NCBI RefSeq assembly: GCF_002575655.3
Contig: NC_053037.3
Span: 450,895,793-450,959,792, forward strand
Length of the DNA: 64,000 nucleotides
Direction: 5' to 3'
Source: Aegilops tauschii subsp. strangulata
Lineage: Eukaryota; Streptophyta; Magnoliopsida; Poales; Poaceae
A program made the translations under genes and the position numbers. Position 1 is the first letter of the stretch. Each line of letters opens with the position of its first letter. The notes under the pieces were generated by a model, which did no database searches, had not been told where the DNA came from, and was given only the letters and a program-made list of their open reading frames with translations. This document shows, piece after piece, positions 35,380 to 48,938 of the stretch.

Positions 35380-37932
35380 CAGTTGAACCGCCGATTCCCC
35401 GTTACTTGCGATGGTCTGAACACCCTATTTCTCTGGAGTCGTGAGGATCACCCGCCCCGGGTTGATAATCCGGGTCATTTGGCTCTGGTGGTGGCACCTC
35501 AGGTTGGAGGGTACAGATTTACTAAGGTACTCATGGATGGGGCAGCAGCATCAATATTCTGTATTATGAAACTTTTCGTCGCATGAGCTTGACTGGCAAA
35601 GATCTCAAGCCGTCAAACACTGTCTTTCATGGCGTGGTGCCTGGTAAGTCGGCGTATCCAGTGGGCAAAATATCTTTGGAGGAGGCTTTTGGAGATGATT
35701 ATGAATCCAGATCTGAGACATTGACTTTTGAGGTAGTTAAAATCAAGAGCCCTTGTCATGCTCTGTTTGGGCGTCCGACTTATTTCTAAGTTCATGGCAA
35801 GGCCTTGTGATGTTTATTTGCAGCTTAAGATGCCGGGTCACAAAGGCACCATCACAGTGCATGGAAGCCAGAAGATAGCCTTGGAGTGTGAAGAAGGCGA
35901 TGTTGCTTACGCTGAGTCTGTCTGTCCAACACAAGATTTGAAATTTTACAAGGATAATGTTGACCCGGTGGATATGAAATCTTTGAAGAAGCCAACCACA
36001 GAACATGACCCCCTGTTGAAATTTAAGTTGGCGGATGACACTAAGCTAGTTGACTTCGTTCCTGGCGATTCATCCAAGCAGTTCAGCATCAGTGCCAATC
36101 TGGATCAGAAATAGGAAAGCGCGTTCATCAAGTTCATCCGTGAGAACCGGGACATCTTTGCATGGAAACCTTCAGACATGCAAGGTGTACCGAGGGAACT
36201 CGCTGAGCACACTCTCAATATTGATCCAAAGTTTAAACCGGTCAAGCAATTCCTTCGCTGTTTCAATGAAGAGAGGCGCAAGGCCATTGGTGAAGAAGTG
36301 GCCCGACTCTTAGCGGCCGGGTTTATTGTTGAAGTTTTCCATCCTGAGTGGTTGGCTAACCCGGTGCTAGTACTTAAGAAAAATGGCACTTGGCATATGT
36401 GTGTGGATTATACGGATCTTAACATTAACAAGGCTTGCCTGGATGATCCTTTTGCTCTCCCCCGTATTGATCAGATCATTGATGCTATGGCGGGTTGTGA
36501 GTGTTTGAGCTTTTTGGATGCTTATTCTGGTTATCATCAGATCAAGATGGCAGTTAAGGACCAGGAGAAGACAGCCTTCATCACTCCCTTTGGAGCCTTC
36601 TGTTATGTGTCTATGTCTTTTGGGCTCAAGAGTGCCCAGGCGACTTACCAATGGTGTGTGCAAAATTGCCTTCATGATCAGATTGGGCGCAATGTTCATG
36701 CTTATGTGGATGATATTGTGGTGAAATCCAAGAAGAAGGAAACCTTGATAGATGATTTGAAAGAGACGTTTGACAATCTCCGGGTCTACAAGTTGATGCT
36801 TAACCTGGCCAAGTGTGTCTTTGGCATACCAGCAGGCAAGCTCTTAGGCTTTCTGGTTTCTGAACGGGATATTGAAGCTTACCCGGAGAAAATAAAGGCT
36901 ATCACTTCCCTGGCTAAATCAGCGTGTATCAATGATGTTCAGCGTTTGGCGGGTCGTACTACGGCCTTAAGCCGGTTCATAAGCCGATTGGGTGAAAAGG
37001 CTATCCCTCTTTACGAGATGATGAAGAAGATAGATCACTTTGTCTGGAGTGATGCTGCTGATCAGGCGTTTGAGGCATTGAAGAAACAGTTAGCTGAGCC
37101 ACCGGTTCTTGCTACTCCCATTGATAAAGAGCCCTTGTTGTTGTATGTGGCTGCCAATAGCCGAGCTGTCAGCGTGGCAATTGTGGTAGAAAGGAAGGAG
37201 TCAGGCAAGGAATATCCGGTTCAGTGGCTGGTTTACTACATCAGTGAAGTGCTCATTGAGTCCAAGCAGAGGTATCCGCATTGGCAGAAGCTTGTATACG
37301 GGGTGTTCATGACTAGTCGGAAGCTTAAGCAATATTTTCTGGGTCATCCCATCACTGTGGTTAGTTCTGCTCCCATAGGGGGTATTATTCAAAACAGAGA
37401 AGCCACAAGTCGGGTAGCCAAGTGGGCCATTGAGCTTGGACCCCATGGTTTGAAGTATATGCCTCGCACAGCCATCAAGTATCAAGCACTTGTGGACTTC
37501 ATAAATGATTGGACAGAGCTGCAGATGCCTGGGGAGAAGCCGGATAGCACATATTGGACTATTCACTTTGATGGATCCAGATAGTTGGAAGGCTCGGGGG
37601 CTGGAGTTGTCTTAACTTCCCCACGAGGTGATAAATTTTGTTATGTTTTAAGGTTGATGTTCCCTTGTACTAACAATGCACCTGAGTATGAAGCCTTACT
37701 CCATGGTCTTCGGATGGCTAAAGAGATGAATTTAAGCCGGGTGAGGTGTTTTGGTGACTCAGATTTGGTGGCTCAGCAAGTTTCAGGCACTTGGGATTCT
37801 AAGGATCCGCTCATGGCGGCTTATCGTCGCGAGGTTGATGCTATTGCTGGTCATTTCAAAGGTTATCAAGTGGAACATGTTGATCGCAGAAAAAATGATG
37901 CAGCAGCTGCTTTAAGTCGGTTAGGGTCCTAG
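35380..37932 (+). pseudogene. pol: T protease, reverse transcriptase and RNase H regions, decayed
   Basis: The protease region is split over frames at 35383-35586, 35583-35789 and 35758-36114. It has a damaged active site (VLMDGAAAS). RT is open from 36115 to 37584 and carries the conserved blocks FIVEVFHPEWLANPV, YSGYHQIKM and YVDDIVVKS (about 36700). The first RNase H-like region lies at about 37080-37400. After TAG 37582 a second RNase H-like domain (GSGAGVVLTSP, ECLLHGLRMA-like EYEALLHGLRMA, FGDSDLV) is open to 37932. This second domain is characteristic of the Tat lineage. TAG codons at 36112, 37582 and 37930 break the chain. Confidence 0.85.
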
Positions 37933-37941
37933 CGTAAGCCG

Positions 37942-39324
37942 GTGCCACCTAACACTTTCCTGGATATCCTGCATAACCCTTCAGTCAAATTGCATATAGA
38001 GGAAGATCTGGCTATTCCTGACCCGGAAGCACAATTGGTGGCGGCTCTTCATGCTATTCCTGATTGGACAGTTCCATATTTGGCTTATATGACCCGAGGT
38101 GAGTTGCCTGAGGATGAAACTTTGGCCAGGCAGATAACCCGAAGGTCTAAGTCAATGACTATTGTCAATGGAGAGTTGCATCATCGCAGTGTCACAGGGG
38201 CATTTCAACGTTGTGTTTCTCTTGAGGAAGGTTGTGATATTCTACGAGAGATTCATGAAGGAGATTGTGGTCATTATGCCGGCTCTAAGTGTCTCATAGC
38301 CAAGGCTTTTCTTCATGGATTTTATTGGCTGACGGCTCATGCTGATGCAGAGGATTTGGTCAGTAAATGTGACGGTTGTCAGAAATTTTCACGACGAGCT
38401 CATGTGCCGGCTCAATAATTGAGGGTGATTCCAATTGCTTGGCCATTTGCAGTCTGGGGGCTTGATATGGTTGGACCCTTCAAAAGGTCCAAGGCTAAAA
38501 AGACCCACCTTTTCGTGGCGGTTGACAAATTTACAAAGTGGGTTGAAGCAGAGCCGGTTAGTAAGTGTGATGCGGCGACGGTGGTTCAATTCATCAAAAA
38601 GGTGATTTTCCATTTTGGCTTTCCCCATAGCATTATCACTGATAATGGCACTAATCTGTCCAAGGGTGCTACAAAAGAGTTTTTTCAACGAGAGCATATT
38701 CGGCTTGATGTATCATCAGTGGCTCACCCCCAGTCCAATGGTCAAGCTGAGAGAGCCAATCAAGAAATTTTGAGAGGCATCAAGCCCCGGCTTATGGTCC
38801 GTTTGCAGAGGACGCCGGGTTGTTGGGTGGAAGAACCACCTTTACTGTTATGGAGTATCAATACTACCCCCAACAGATCTACGGGTTACACGCCTTTCTT
38901 CATGGTTTACGGAGCAGGGGCGGTTCTTCCTAGTGACATCCATCACGACTCGCCCCGTGTGGCGGCTTATGTTGAAGCTGATAATGAAAAAGCACGTCAG
39001 GATGCTATTGACCTGTTGGATGAGGAGCATGACCTTCTGGCGGCTTGTTCGGCAATTTACCAGCAAGATCTGCGTCATTATCACAGCCGCCAGATTAAAA
39101 CCAGGACCTTTCAAGAAGGTGACTTGGTGCTCCGGCTTATCCAGGATCAAACTGATATGCACAAGCTATCCCCACCTTGGGAAGGGCCCTTTGTGGTCAC
39201 CAAAAATCTGAACAACGGGTCATACTAGCTTATTGATGTTCGAGACCACAAGGACTCACGCACGTCGGAGGAGGAGACCCACCGGCCATGGAATATTGCT
39301 CATCTTCGGCCTTATTACACCTAA
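37942..39324 (+). pseudogene. T integrase, decayed
   Basis: The HHCC region is at about 38235-38400 (HEGDCGHYAGSKC, CDGCQKFSRRAH). After TAA 38416 the core carries WGLDMVGP, the catalytic Asp regions VAVDKFTKW and ITDNGTNL, and HPQSNGQAERANQ. TAG 39226 breaks the C-terminal part, which goes on to the natural stop TAA 39322-39324 (HLRPYYT). The frame is the same as for RT, so the losses here are nonsense changes. Confidence 0.85.
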
Positions 39325-40584
39325 GCCACCGGCTCTTGTGATGTACATACTTTGACAATGTATATGTTATGATGAATATAATGAAGCCGGCATCCCTGAT
39401 AATTTAGGGCCTCTGTCGTTTCACTTCTGAGAATAATGAGTCTTTATTGTCACTTCATATGATCACTTGGGGGCTTCCTGCTCAATGAGCATAGTTATGG
39501 CTACCCTTTTGATCCGGCTTGTACGCCATGATTACAACATAAATGGGGGCTTCCTGCTCATTGAGCATAGCTATGACTACCCTTGTTGATCCGGCTTGTA
39601 AGCCTGGAATGAAACATTACTTGGGGGCTCTTTGTTAATGAACAAGAGCTTTGTTGACCCGTGTAATAGGCTTGGACGCCAGGTGTATTCACCAAAAAAA
39701 TCTGGGTTTTCCTGCCTTTTTCAGTTTGCCACTCCGCCCACGTAATCCTGGAATGACTTGCCGTACTTTTGACAGTCAATCTTATATATTCCCTGAAATT
39801 GTCAAAGTTAAAACGGCGATTGGTCATGTGAGGCCCGTCTTATAAGGTTGAATGAAGGTTTAACTCAGTGGCTGTGCGGCCCTTGAAAAGCACTCGACTT
39901 GAAGGCTTGGCAGCCTATGAAAAGCCTTATTTTGTCTTTGGATTTGTATTTGATTTAAATATTTTTGGAGATTCATTTCTTATGACATGTTAATACATGG
40001 TGGAAAACCTATGAGGGCTATGTTGCCTTATGGTTTATATACGAATCTACCCAGTGTTTGTTAACCCGACCTAGCTTTGGACTTTAAGTCGCCAGTGTAT
40101 GACGATTTTATGTGCTCAGAGCGTCGTGCTCTAAGTTTTGGAATGTTACCCCTTGCTGCATGCGGCGTTGTAAGCCGGCAGTATGAATCAATTGAACATG
40201 ATGTTGTGCTCTCAATCTTTGGGTTGTAACCCTTACTCCACAGGTATGATAAACCGGCAGTGTGAGCAAATATCACAGGTATGATATTTTATTATGATTA
40301 TATAAGGTTGTCATTAAACCGGCCCTGGTTATGTACTATTTGTCCCCAGTGGTTTTCATATGGGGTATTGTGACCCGCCCTGGGGTAAACCGCCAGGGCA
40401 CTGGTGATCTGTTTTGTCTGTAGGAAAAATGATAAGTCTGATCTGCATAAATTGATGATATCATAAGCATAAGTGGCAGATCTTCAACTGGCGGATCACA
40501 GTATTATGCAAAACAAAACGTGCACGATGGCATGGCAGATCAGAGTTTAACTAGCCTATTACATGGCTCCCCGAGCCCAAATGA
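39325..40584 (+). repeat. T spacer between pol and antisense gene, with about 75-bp tandem repeats
   Basis: There is no coding signal. A unit TGGGGGCTTCCTGCTCAnTGAGCATAG...GATCCGGCTTG occurs at 39468 and 39544, with a partial copy at 39622. The rest contains scattered CCGGC-rich words (AACCGGC, CCCGCC) that recur through T. Tandem repeats in the untranslated 3' part are known for Tat-lineage elements. Confidence 0.65.
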
Positions 40585-43217
40585 TTAAGTGTTTTCAAAA
40601 GCAATACTTGATGAAGAAATTTGAAGACCGTCCTGTGGACCAGCTCTATTGGTCTTGGTGGTTTGAGCCTTCCGGGTCATCCGCGCCGGTTCTTCTTCTC
40701 CCTCAACCATCTGGAAGTTAGGAGATGACCAATTGATGCCAGTCAAGGCTTGGAATTCAGCTTCATCATCGATAAGCTCAGACAGATCGATTTCAGGGGC
40801 GAAAGTGTGCTTACGGATTGGAGGGATAAGATCTGCAATTTTGTAAGCCGACATGGGCATTTTCTGATTCTCTGCGGTATAAGCCGCCTGGTATTTGGTT
40901 AGATGTGTTTCTTCAACAAGAAGGCTCGCCAAGGGACGCATCTCCTTCACACACGCAGCAATTTTTTTATCAAAATCAGACCCGTCCTCTTTAAAGCTAA
41001 GGCAGCCAGTGGCTAGCTCGGCCGGGTCTAATTCTGACTGCCATGCCTTTGTTTGGCTTAAAGCCGTAATGGCACCGGCTCTAGCAGCCGACTGTTTGTT
41101 TTCTTCAATGCGGGCAGGCAGAACAGAAAGTTGGCTTAAAACGTTGCTGAGAAGGGATGGAGCTTGATTACTTGGGGAGATGGTGGCTATCGTACACTGA
41201 GCTCCGGTGTATAATTGTTCTACTAATGTATAAACCGCCTTGAGGTTTATCAATATCTCTTTCCCAAGATTACTGCTTCTGGGAACTGCATCGCGTATGA
41301 CGATTAAGTCACCTGATGGTTTATAACATGGAAGGTGAAAAGTTATTAGGATATATCAGGTCTTACCAAAGATAGCAAAAGTCATTTGATTGATATGCTG
41401 CTTCAAGCCACTAAGTTCTGTGGTGACCTCTTCTAAGGAAGCCTCAGCTTTTTCAGCTCTCTTGATCAAGGAAGCCTTCTCTTCAGCCCAGGCGGCTTTC
41501 TCAGTGTTATACCCAATCTTGAGTTTTTCATTTTCTCCCAAGCTGAACTTGAACTTGGAGTCAGCCTTCCGGGTCTCAGTTTCTTGTGCTTCAAGCCGGG
41601 TTTTTAAATCAGTCAGCCGAGACTGAAATTGACTGGATGCTTCCTGAAAAGAGCAGGTTCAAACAAGTATGCACAATTATGAAGCAGTATATATTGATGA
41701 GTCCTAAGCCCTTTGCAAGCAATAGCACTTGCCACTTGGGGGCTAATGTGTGCAGAAAGTTTCTTTATACCACACTATATATTGCTAAGTCCCAAGCCCT
41801 TTGCAAGTAATAGCACTTGGCACTTGGGGGCTAATGCATGCGCAGCTCTCTTTTAATGATACAATGGAATACCTGGCTTGACTTAAAAGTTTAAGCCGGC
41901 CCTTGGCGGCTACAGGTGCAAAATTGATTATTGGAAGACCCGTCTTATCTTCATAAGTTTATGCCGGCCCTTGGGGGCTACAGGTGCAAAATTGATGATT
42001 GGAAGACCCGGCTTATCTTGGTAAGTTTAAGCCGGCCCTTGGGGGCTACAGGTATTGATTCAGCAGCATAAGTTACAGGCTATCTGACAAGTCTACAACA
42101 TATTATATTCTATTATATTCAGTAGAATTGGGGGCTAAAGGAATATAGCTTATGAAAAAGCAAGAATTGATATACATCTCGAGATCACGGCTGCTGTGTA
42201 TTTGATTCAGATAACCAGAGAGGATTTCACTCATACTCAGATGAGAATAGTTGGCTATGTAAAATTTGACCTTGCGCCTTTCAACCAGTTCTTCCTTGGC
42301 AGAATGCTTTGCAAGAGCAATAGGATTCCCCGGTTCTTGGAAACTAGTGCCAGTAATTAGAACCTCCTCAGTGTCCGGTTCTAAAGGTTTGACTAGGTTC
42401 GGCGGTTCGGTACCCAAGGGGTCAACAACTGTATGATCAGCAGAGGTACCATGACTTTCTGGTGGCGGGTCATTGGTGGCATCCTCCGGTTGTTGCACAG
42501 AGGCTTCAGAAATAAGTGCTTGCTTCTCCGGCTCATGAGTTTTGGGATCCTTTATTGGCTTGCTTATTTTAGCCTTTTTTGTTAGGCTTTGCTTTCCCAC
42601 TACAAAAGGGTTAAAAAGTTAGTATGAGTTTATAGATGTTGAAAAGATCAGATTAAGTTGGTACCCTGGGGCATTCTTGAAATCCGGAATTAGTGACTGA
42701 GATGAATCGCCAGATGAAGAGTGAGAGGTCCCCTGGTGATTTGAGTGAGAAGGACTAAGTGTTTGATGCATAAAATCTGTTTGAGAATGAATAAGAGTTG
42801 GAGTTTCTTGAAGTACCTCATTCCGGCGCTTGCGTGGGGCTGGTGTGTTTGGCAAGCCGGAGGAAAGTTCTCTGCCTCCTCTTGTCCGGGTTCTGCGCCG
42901 GTTCTCGTGCTGTTGTTGCTTCAAAATAAAATTGGGATCCAAGTGAGCTAAAGGGTTAGAAAACCTTACTTTCTGGATCGCTCGTCGAATTTTCTGGCTT
43001 GGCAAGGGCTCTGAGTCGGAGGAAATAATAGTTACCTCGTCATCACCCACCTAGCTGGTTTCTGCATCATCCTAATAGCAATCAGTGTCAATAATATGGA
43101 TGAAAAAAGATCCAAGCGAATCAAGGTCTACCTCCGACTCATCATCATCTTCGTCCAAATTGAACAGATCAGAAGGAGTGGATTTCTTCTTGTTCTTCTT
43201 CATAGCTTTGGTCTTAG
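40585..43217 (-). pseudogene. T antisense gene (aORF), exons downstream of the Copia insertion
   Basis: On the minus strand, coding blocks are separated by intron-like gaps. The last exon is 41312-40585, reached through AACCATCAG. The exon before it is 41643-41367, with acceptor TTTTCAG and donor TTTG|GTAAGAC. The reading phase across this last intron fits exactly. Further blocks lie at about 42600-42176 and 43217-42665. The protein has a lysine-rich and acidic stretch, an arginine-rich part (HENRRRTRTRGGRE), a coiled coil (EKAAWAEEKASLIKRAEKAE) and a C-terminal helical domain. This fits the plant antisense ORF group that Pfam calls putative gypsy type transposon (PF04195). Its function is unknown. 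TAG codons near 43055 and 43070 and the Copia B insertion make it inactive. Confidence 0.65.
41683..42052 (-). repeat. Two tandem arrays inside an intron of the T antisense gene
   Basis: An 88-bp unit with AAGCCCTTTGCAAG and CACTTGGGGGCTAATG occurs twice at about 41683-41838. A 68-bp unit with AAGTTTAAGCCGGCCCTTGG and GGCTACAGG occurs at 41887, 41955 and 42023. Both lie between the exon blocks ending at about 42176 and starting at 41643. Confidence 0.8.
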
Positions 43218-44925
43218 TGTTGGGGATCGTAGCAGAATTTTAAAATTTTCCTACACTCACCAAGATCCATCTATGGAGTATACTAGCAACGAGGGGAAAG
43301 GAGTGCATCTACATACCCTTGTAGATCGCGAGCGGAAGCGTTCCAATGAACGAGGTTGACGGAGTCGTACTCGCCGTGATTCAAATCACCGATGACCGAG
43401 TGCCGAACGGACGGCACCTCCGCGTTCAACACACGTACGGTGCAGCGACGTCTCCTCCTTCTTGATCCAGCAAGGGGGAAGGAGAGGTTGATGGAGATCC
43501 AGCAGCACGACGGCGTGGTGGTGGATGTAGCGGGATCTCGGCAGGGCTTCGCCGAGCTTCTGCGAGAGGGAGAGGTGTAGCAGGGGAGGAGGGAGGCGCC
43601 CAAGGCTGTTGTGTTGCTGCCCTCCCTCCCCCCCTTTATATAGGCCCCCTGGGAGGGGGGGCGCCGGCCTGGAACCCATCTGCAGGGGGGGCGGCGGCCA
43701 GGGGGTAACTTACCCCCCAAGTCAAGTGGGGCGCCCCCCCACCCTAGGGTTTCCAACCCTAGGCGCAGGGGGGAGGCCCATGGGGGGGCGCCCCAGCCCA
43801 CTAAGGGCTGGTTCCCTTCCCACCTCAGCCCATGGGGCCCTCCGGGACAGGTGGCCCCACCCGATGGACCCCCGGGACCCTTCCGGTGGTCCCGGTACAA
43901 TACCGATAACCCCCAAAACTTTCCCGGTGGCCGAAACTGGACTTCCTATATATAATTCTCTACCTCCGAACCATTCCGGAACTCCTCGTGACGTCCGGGA
44001 TCTCATCCCGGACTCCGAACAACTTTCAGGTTTCCGCATACTTATATATCTACAACCCTAGCATCACCGAACCTTAAGTGTGTAGACCCTACGGGTTCGG
44101 GAGACATGCAGACATGACCGAGCCGCCTCTCCGGTCAATAACCAACAGCGGGATCTGGATACCCATGTTGGCTCCCACATGTTCCACGATGATCTCATCG
44201 GATGAACCACGATGTCGAGGATTCAATCAATCCCGTATACAATTCCCTTTGTCAATCGGTATGTTACTTGCCCGAGATTCGATCGTCGGTATACCAATAC
44301 CTTGTTCAATCTCGTTACTGGCAAGTCTCTTTACTCGTACCGCAATGCATGATCCCGTGACTAACGCCTTAGTCACATTGAGCTCACTATGATGATGCAT
44401 TACCGAGTGGGCCCAGAGATACCTCTCCGTCATACGGAGTGACAAATCCCAGTCTTGATCCGTGCCAACCCAACAGACACTTTCGGAGATACCCGTAGTG
44501 CACCTTTATAGTCACCCAGTTACGTTGTGATGTTTGGCACACCCAAAGTACTCCTATGGTATCCTGGAGTTACACGATCTCATGGTCTAAGGACAAGATA
44601 CTTGACATTGGAAAAGCTCTAGCAAACGAACTACACGATCTTTGAGCTATGCTTAGGATTGGGTCTTGTCCATCACATCATTCTCCTAATGATGTTATCC
44701 CGTTATCAATGACATCCAATGTCCATAGTCAGGAAACCATGACTATCTGTTGATCAACGAGCTAGTCAACTAGAGGCTTACTAGGGACACGTTGTGGTCT
44801 ATGTATTCACACATGCATTACGATTTCCGGATAACACAATTATAGCATGAACAATAGACAATTACCATGAACAAAGAAATATAATAATAACCATTTATTA
44901 TTGCCTCTAGGGCATATTTCCAATA
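43218..44925 (-). repeat. Copia B 3' LTR
   Basis: The LTR runs from TGTTGGGGATCG on + (the LTR end on minus) to CAATA at 44925. The canonical terminal TGTTGG of the minus strand has become TATTGG. A TATA box complement is at 43635-43642. The PPT complement GTCTCCCACTT follows at 44926. Confidence 0.93.
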
Positions 44926-44957
44926 GTCTCCCACTTGCACTAGAGTCAATAATCTAG

Positions 44958-47900
44958 TTACATTGTGATGAATCGAACACCCATTGCGTCCTGGTGCTGA
45001 TCATGTTTTGCTCTAGGGAGAGGTTTAGTCAACGGATCTGCTACATTCAGGTCCGTATGTACTTTACAAATATCTATGTCTCCATTTTGAACACTTTCAC
45101 GAATGGATTTGAAGCGACGCTTGATATGCCTGGTCTTCCTGTGAAACCTGGGCTCCTTCGCAAGGGCAATAGCTCCAGTGTTGTCATAGAAGAGAGTCAT
45201 TGGGCCCGACGCATTGGGAATCACCCCTAGGTCGGTAATGAACTCCTTCATCCAGACTGCTTCCTGTGCTGCCTCTGAGGCTGCCATGTACTCCGCTTCA
45301 CATGTAGATCCCGCCACGACGCTTTGCTTGCAACTGCACCAGCTTACTGCTCCTCCATTCAAAATATACACGTATCCGGTTTGTGACTTCGAGTCATCCA
45401 GATCTGTGTCGAAGCTAGCGTCGATGTAACCCTTTACGACGAGCTCTTCGTCACCTCCATAAATGAGAAACATATCCTTAGTCCTCTTCAGGTACTTTAG
45501 GATATTCTTGACCGCTGTCCAGTGTTCCATGCCGGGATTACTTTGGTACCTTCCTACCAAACTCACGGCAAGGTTTACATCAGGTCTGGTACACATCATG
45601 GCATACATAATAGACCCTATGGCCGAGGCATAGGGGATGACACTCATCTTTTCTCTATCTTCTGCCGTGGTCGGGCATTGAGCCGTGCTCAATTACACAC
45701 CCTGCAATACAGGCAAGAACCCCTTCTTGGACTGATCCATATTGAACTTCTTCAATATCTTGTCAAGGTATGTACTCTGTGAAAGACCAATGAGGCGTCT
45801 TGATCTATCTCTATAGATCTTGATGCCTAATATATAAGCAGCTTCTCCAAGGTCCTTCATTGAAAAACACTTATTCAAATAGGCCTTTATACTTTCCAAG
45901 AATTCTATATCATTTCCCATCAATAGTATGTCATCCACATATAATATGAGAAATGCTACAGAGCTCCCACTCACTTTCTTGTAAACACAGGCTTCTCCAT
46001 AAGTCTGTGTAAACCCAAACGCTTTGATCATCTCATCAAAGCGAATGTTCCAACTCCGAGATGCTTGCACCAGCCCATAGATTGAGCGCTGGAGCTTGCA
46101 TACTTTGTTAGCATTCTTAGGATCGACAAAACCTTCCGGCTGCATTATATACAACTCTTCCTTAAGGAAGCCATTAAGGAATGCCGTTTTGACGTCCATC
46201 TGCCATATCTCATAATCATAGTATGCGGCAATTGCTAACATGATTCGGACGGACTTCAGCTTCGCTACGGGTGAGAAAGTCTCATCGTAGTCAACCCCTT
46301 GAACTTGTCGATAACCCTTAGCGACAAGTCGAGCCTTATAGATGGTCACATTACCATCCGCGTCTGTCTTCTTCTTAAGGATCCATTTGTTTTCTATGGC
46401 TCGCCGATCATCGGGCAAGTCAGTCAAAGTCCATACTTCGTTTTCATACATGGGTCCTATCTCGGATTTCATGGCTTCTAGCCATTTGTCGGAATCCGGG
46501 CCCGCCATCGCTTCTTCATAGTTCGAAGGTTCACCGTTGTCTAACAACATGATTTCCAGGACAGGGTTGCCGTACCACTCTGGTGCGGAACGTGTCCTTA
46601 TGGACCTACGAAGTTCAGTAGTAACTTGATCCGAAGCTTCATGATCATCATCATTAACTTCCTCCCCAGTCGGTGTAGGCACCGCAGGAACATCTTCCCG
46701 CGCTGCGCTACTTTCTGGTTTGGAAGGGGTGACTATCACCTCATCAAGTTCCACTTTCCTCCCACTCAATTCTTTCGAGAGAAACTCTTTCTCCAGAAAG
46801 GACCCGTTCTTGGCAACGAAGATCTTTCCTTCGGATCTGAGGTAGAAGGTATACCCAATAGTTTCCTTATGGTATCCTATGAAGACGCATTTTTCTGACT
46901 TGGGTTCGAGCTTTTCAGGTTGAAGTTTCTTGACATAAGCATCGCATCCCCAAACTTTTAGAAACGACAGCTTAGGTTTCTTCCCAAACCATAATTCATA
47001 CGGTGTCGTCTCAACGGATTTCGACGGAGCCCTATTTAAAGTGAATGCGGCCGTCTCTAAAGCATAGCCCCAAAATGAGAGCGGTAGTTCGGTAAGAGAC
47101 ATCATAGATCGCACCATATCCAATAGAGTGCGATTACGACGTTCGGACACACCGTTTCTCTGAGGTGTTCCAGGCGGCGTGAGTTGTGAAACGATTCCAC
47201 ATTTCCTTAAGTGTGTACCAAACTCGTGACTTAAGTATTCTCCACCACGATCTGATCGTAAGAATTTTATTTTTCTGTCACGTTGATTCTCAACCTCACT
47301 CTGAAACTCCTTGAACTTTTCAAAGGTTTCAGACTTGTGTTTCATTAGGTAGACATACCCATATCTCTTTAAGTCATCAGTGAGAGTGAGAACATAACGA
47401 TATCCTCCGCGAGCCTCAACACTCATTGGACCGCACACATCGGTATGTATGATTTCCAATAAGTTGGTTGCTCGCTCCATTGTTCCGGAGAACGGAGTCT
47501 TGGTCATCTTACCCATGAGGCATGGTTCGCACGTGTCAAATGATTCGTAATCAAGAGACTCCAAAAGTCCATCTGCATGGAGCTTCTTCATTCGCTTGAC
47601 ACCAATGTGACCAAGGCGGCAGTGCCACAGGTATGTGGGACTATCGTTATCAACTTTACATCTTTTGGTATTCACACTATGAATATGTGTAACATCACGT
47701 TCGAGATTCATCAAGAATAAACCATTGACCAGCGGGGCATGACCATAAAACATATCTCTCAAATAAATAGAACAACCATTATTCTCGGATTTAAATGAGT
47801 AGCCATCTCGAATTAAACGAGATCCAGATACAATGTTCATGCTCAAAGCTGGCACTAAATAACAATTATTGAGGTTTAAAACTAATCCCGTGGGTAGATG

Positions 47901-48938
47901 CAGAGGTAGCGTGCCGACGGCGATCACATCGACCTTGGAACCATTCCCAACGCGCATCGTCACCTCGTCCTTTGCCAGTCTCCGTTTATTCCACAGTTCC
48001 TGTTTTGAGTTACAAATATGAGCAACCGCACCGGTATCAAATACCCAGGAGCTACTACGAGTACTGGTAAGGTACACATCAATTATATGTATATCACATA
48101 TACCTTTGGTGTTGCCGGCCTTCTTGTCCGCTAAGTATTTGGGGCAGTTCCGCTTCCAGTGACCACTTCCCTTGCAATAAAAGCACTCAGTCTCAGGCTT
48201 GGGTCCATTCTTTGACTTCTTCCCAGTAACTGGCTTACCGGGCGCGGCAACTCCCTTTCCGTCCTTCTTGAAGTTCTTCTTACCCTTGCCCTTCTTGAAC
48301 TTAGTGGTTTTATTCACCATCAACACTTGATGTTCTTTTCTGATCTCCACCTCCGCTGATTTCAGCATTGAATATACCTCAGGAATGGTATTTTCCATCC
48401 CCTGCATATTGAAGTTCATCACAAAGCTCTTGTAGCTTGGTGGAAGCGACTGGAGGATTCTGTCAATGACCGCGTCATCCGGGAGATTAACTCCCAGCTG
48501 AGACAAGCGGTTGTGCAACCCAGACATTCTGAGTATGTTCTCACTAACAGAACTATTCTCGTCCATTTTATAGCTGAAGAACTTGTCGGAGACTTCATAT
48601 CTCTCGACCCGGGCATGAGCTTGGAAAACCATTTTCAGCTCCTCGAACATCTCATATGCTCCATGTTTCTCAAAACACTTTTGGAGACCCGGTTCTAAGC
48701 TGTAAAGCATGCCGCACTGAACGAGGGAGTAATCATCAGCACGTGATTTCCAAGCGTTCATAACGTCTTGGTTCTCTGGGATTGGTGCTTCACCTAGCGG
48801 TGCTTCTAAGACATAATCTTTCTTGGCAGCTATGAGGATGATCCTCAGGTTCCGGACCCAGTCCGTATAGTTACTGCCATCATCTTTCAGCTTGGTTTTC
48901 TCTAGGAACGCGTTGAAGTTGAGGACAACATGGGCCAT
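44958..48938 (-). pseudogene. gag-pol: Copia B Gag-Pol polyprotein with one nonsense codon
   Basis: The frame spans about 1326 residues. Gag occupies residues 1 to about 245. The zinc knuckle CFYCKGSGHWKRNC is at 252-265, and protease FDTGA is at 300-304. The GAG-pre-integrase region is at about 430-480 (HCRLGHIGV) and the integrase core with HTDVCGP and RSDRGGEY at about 495-650. RT has YVDDILLMG near 1025. A TAA at 45693-45695, where Copia A has CAA, ends the 1081-residue part. The remaining 244 residues (45692-44958) hold RNase H (DASFDTD, CEAEYMAASEA). Gag and Pol share one frame, as in BARE-type elements. Apart from this stop, no frameshift or deletion is seen, so it decayed late. Confidence 0.94.
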
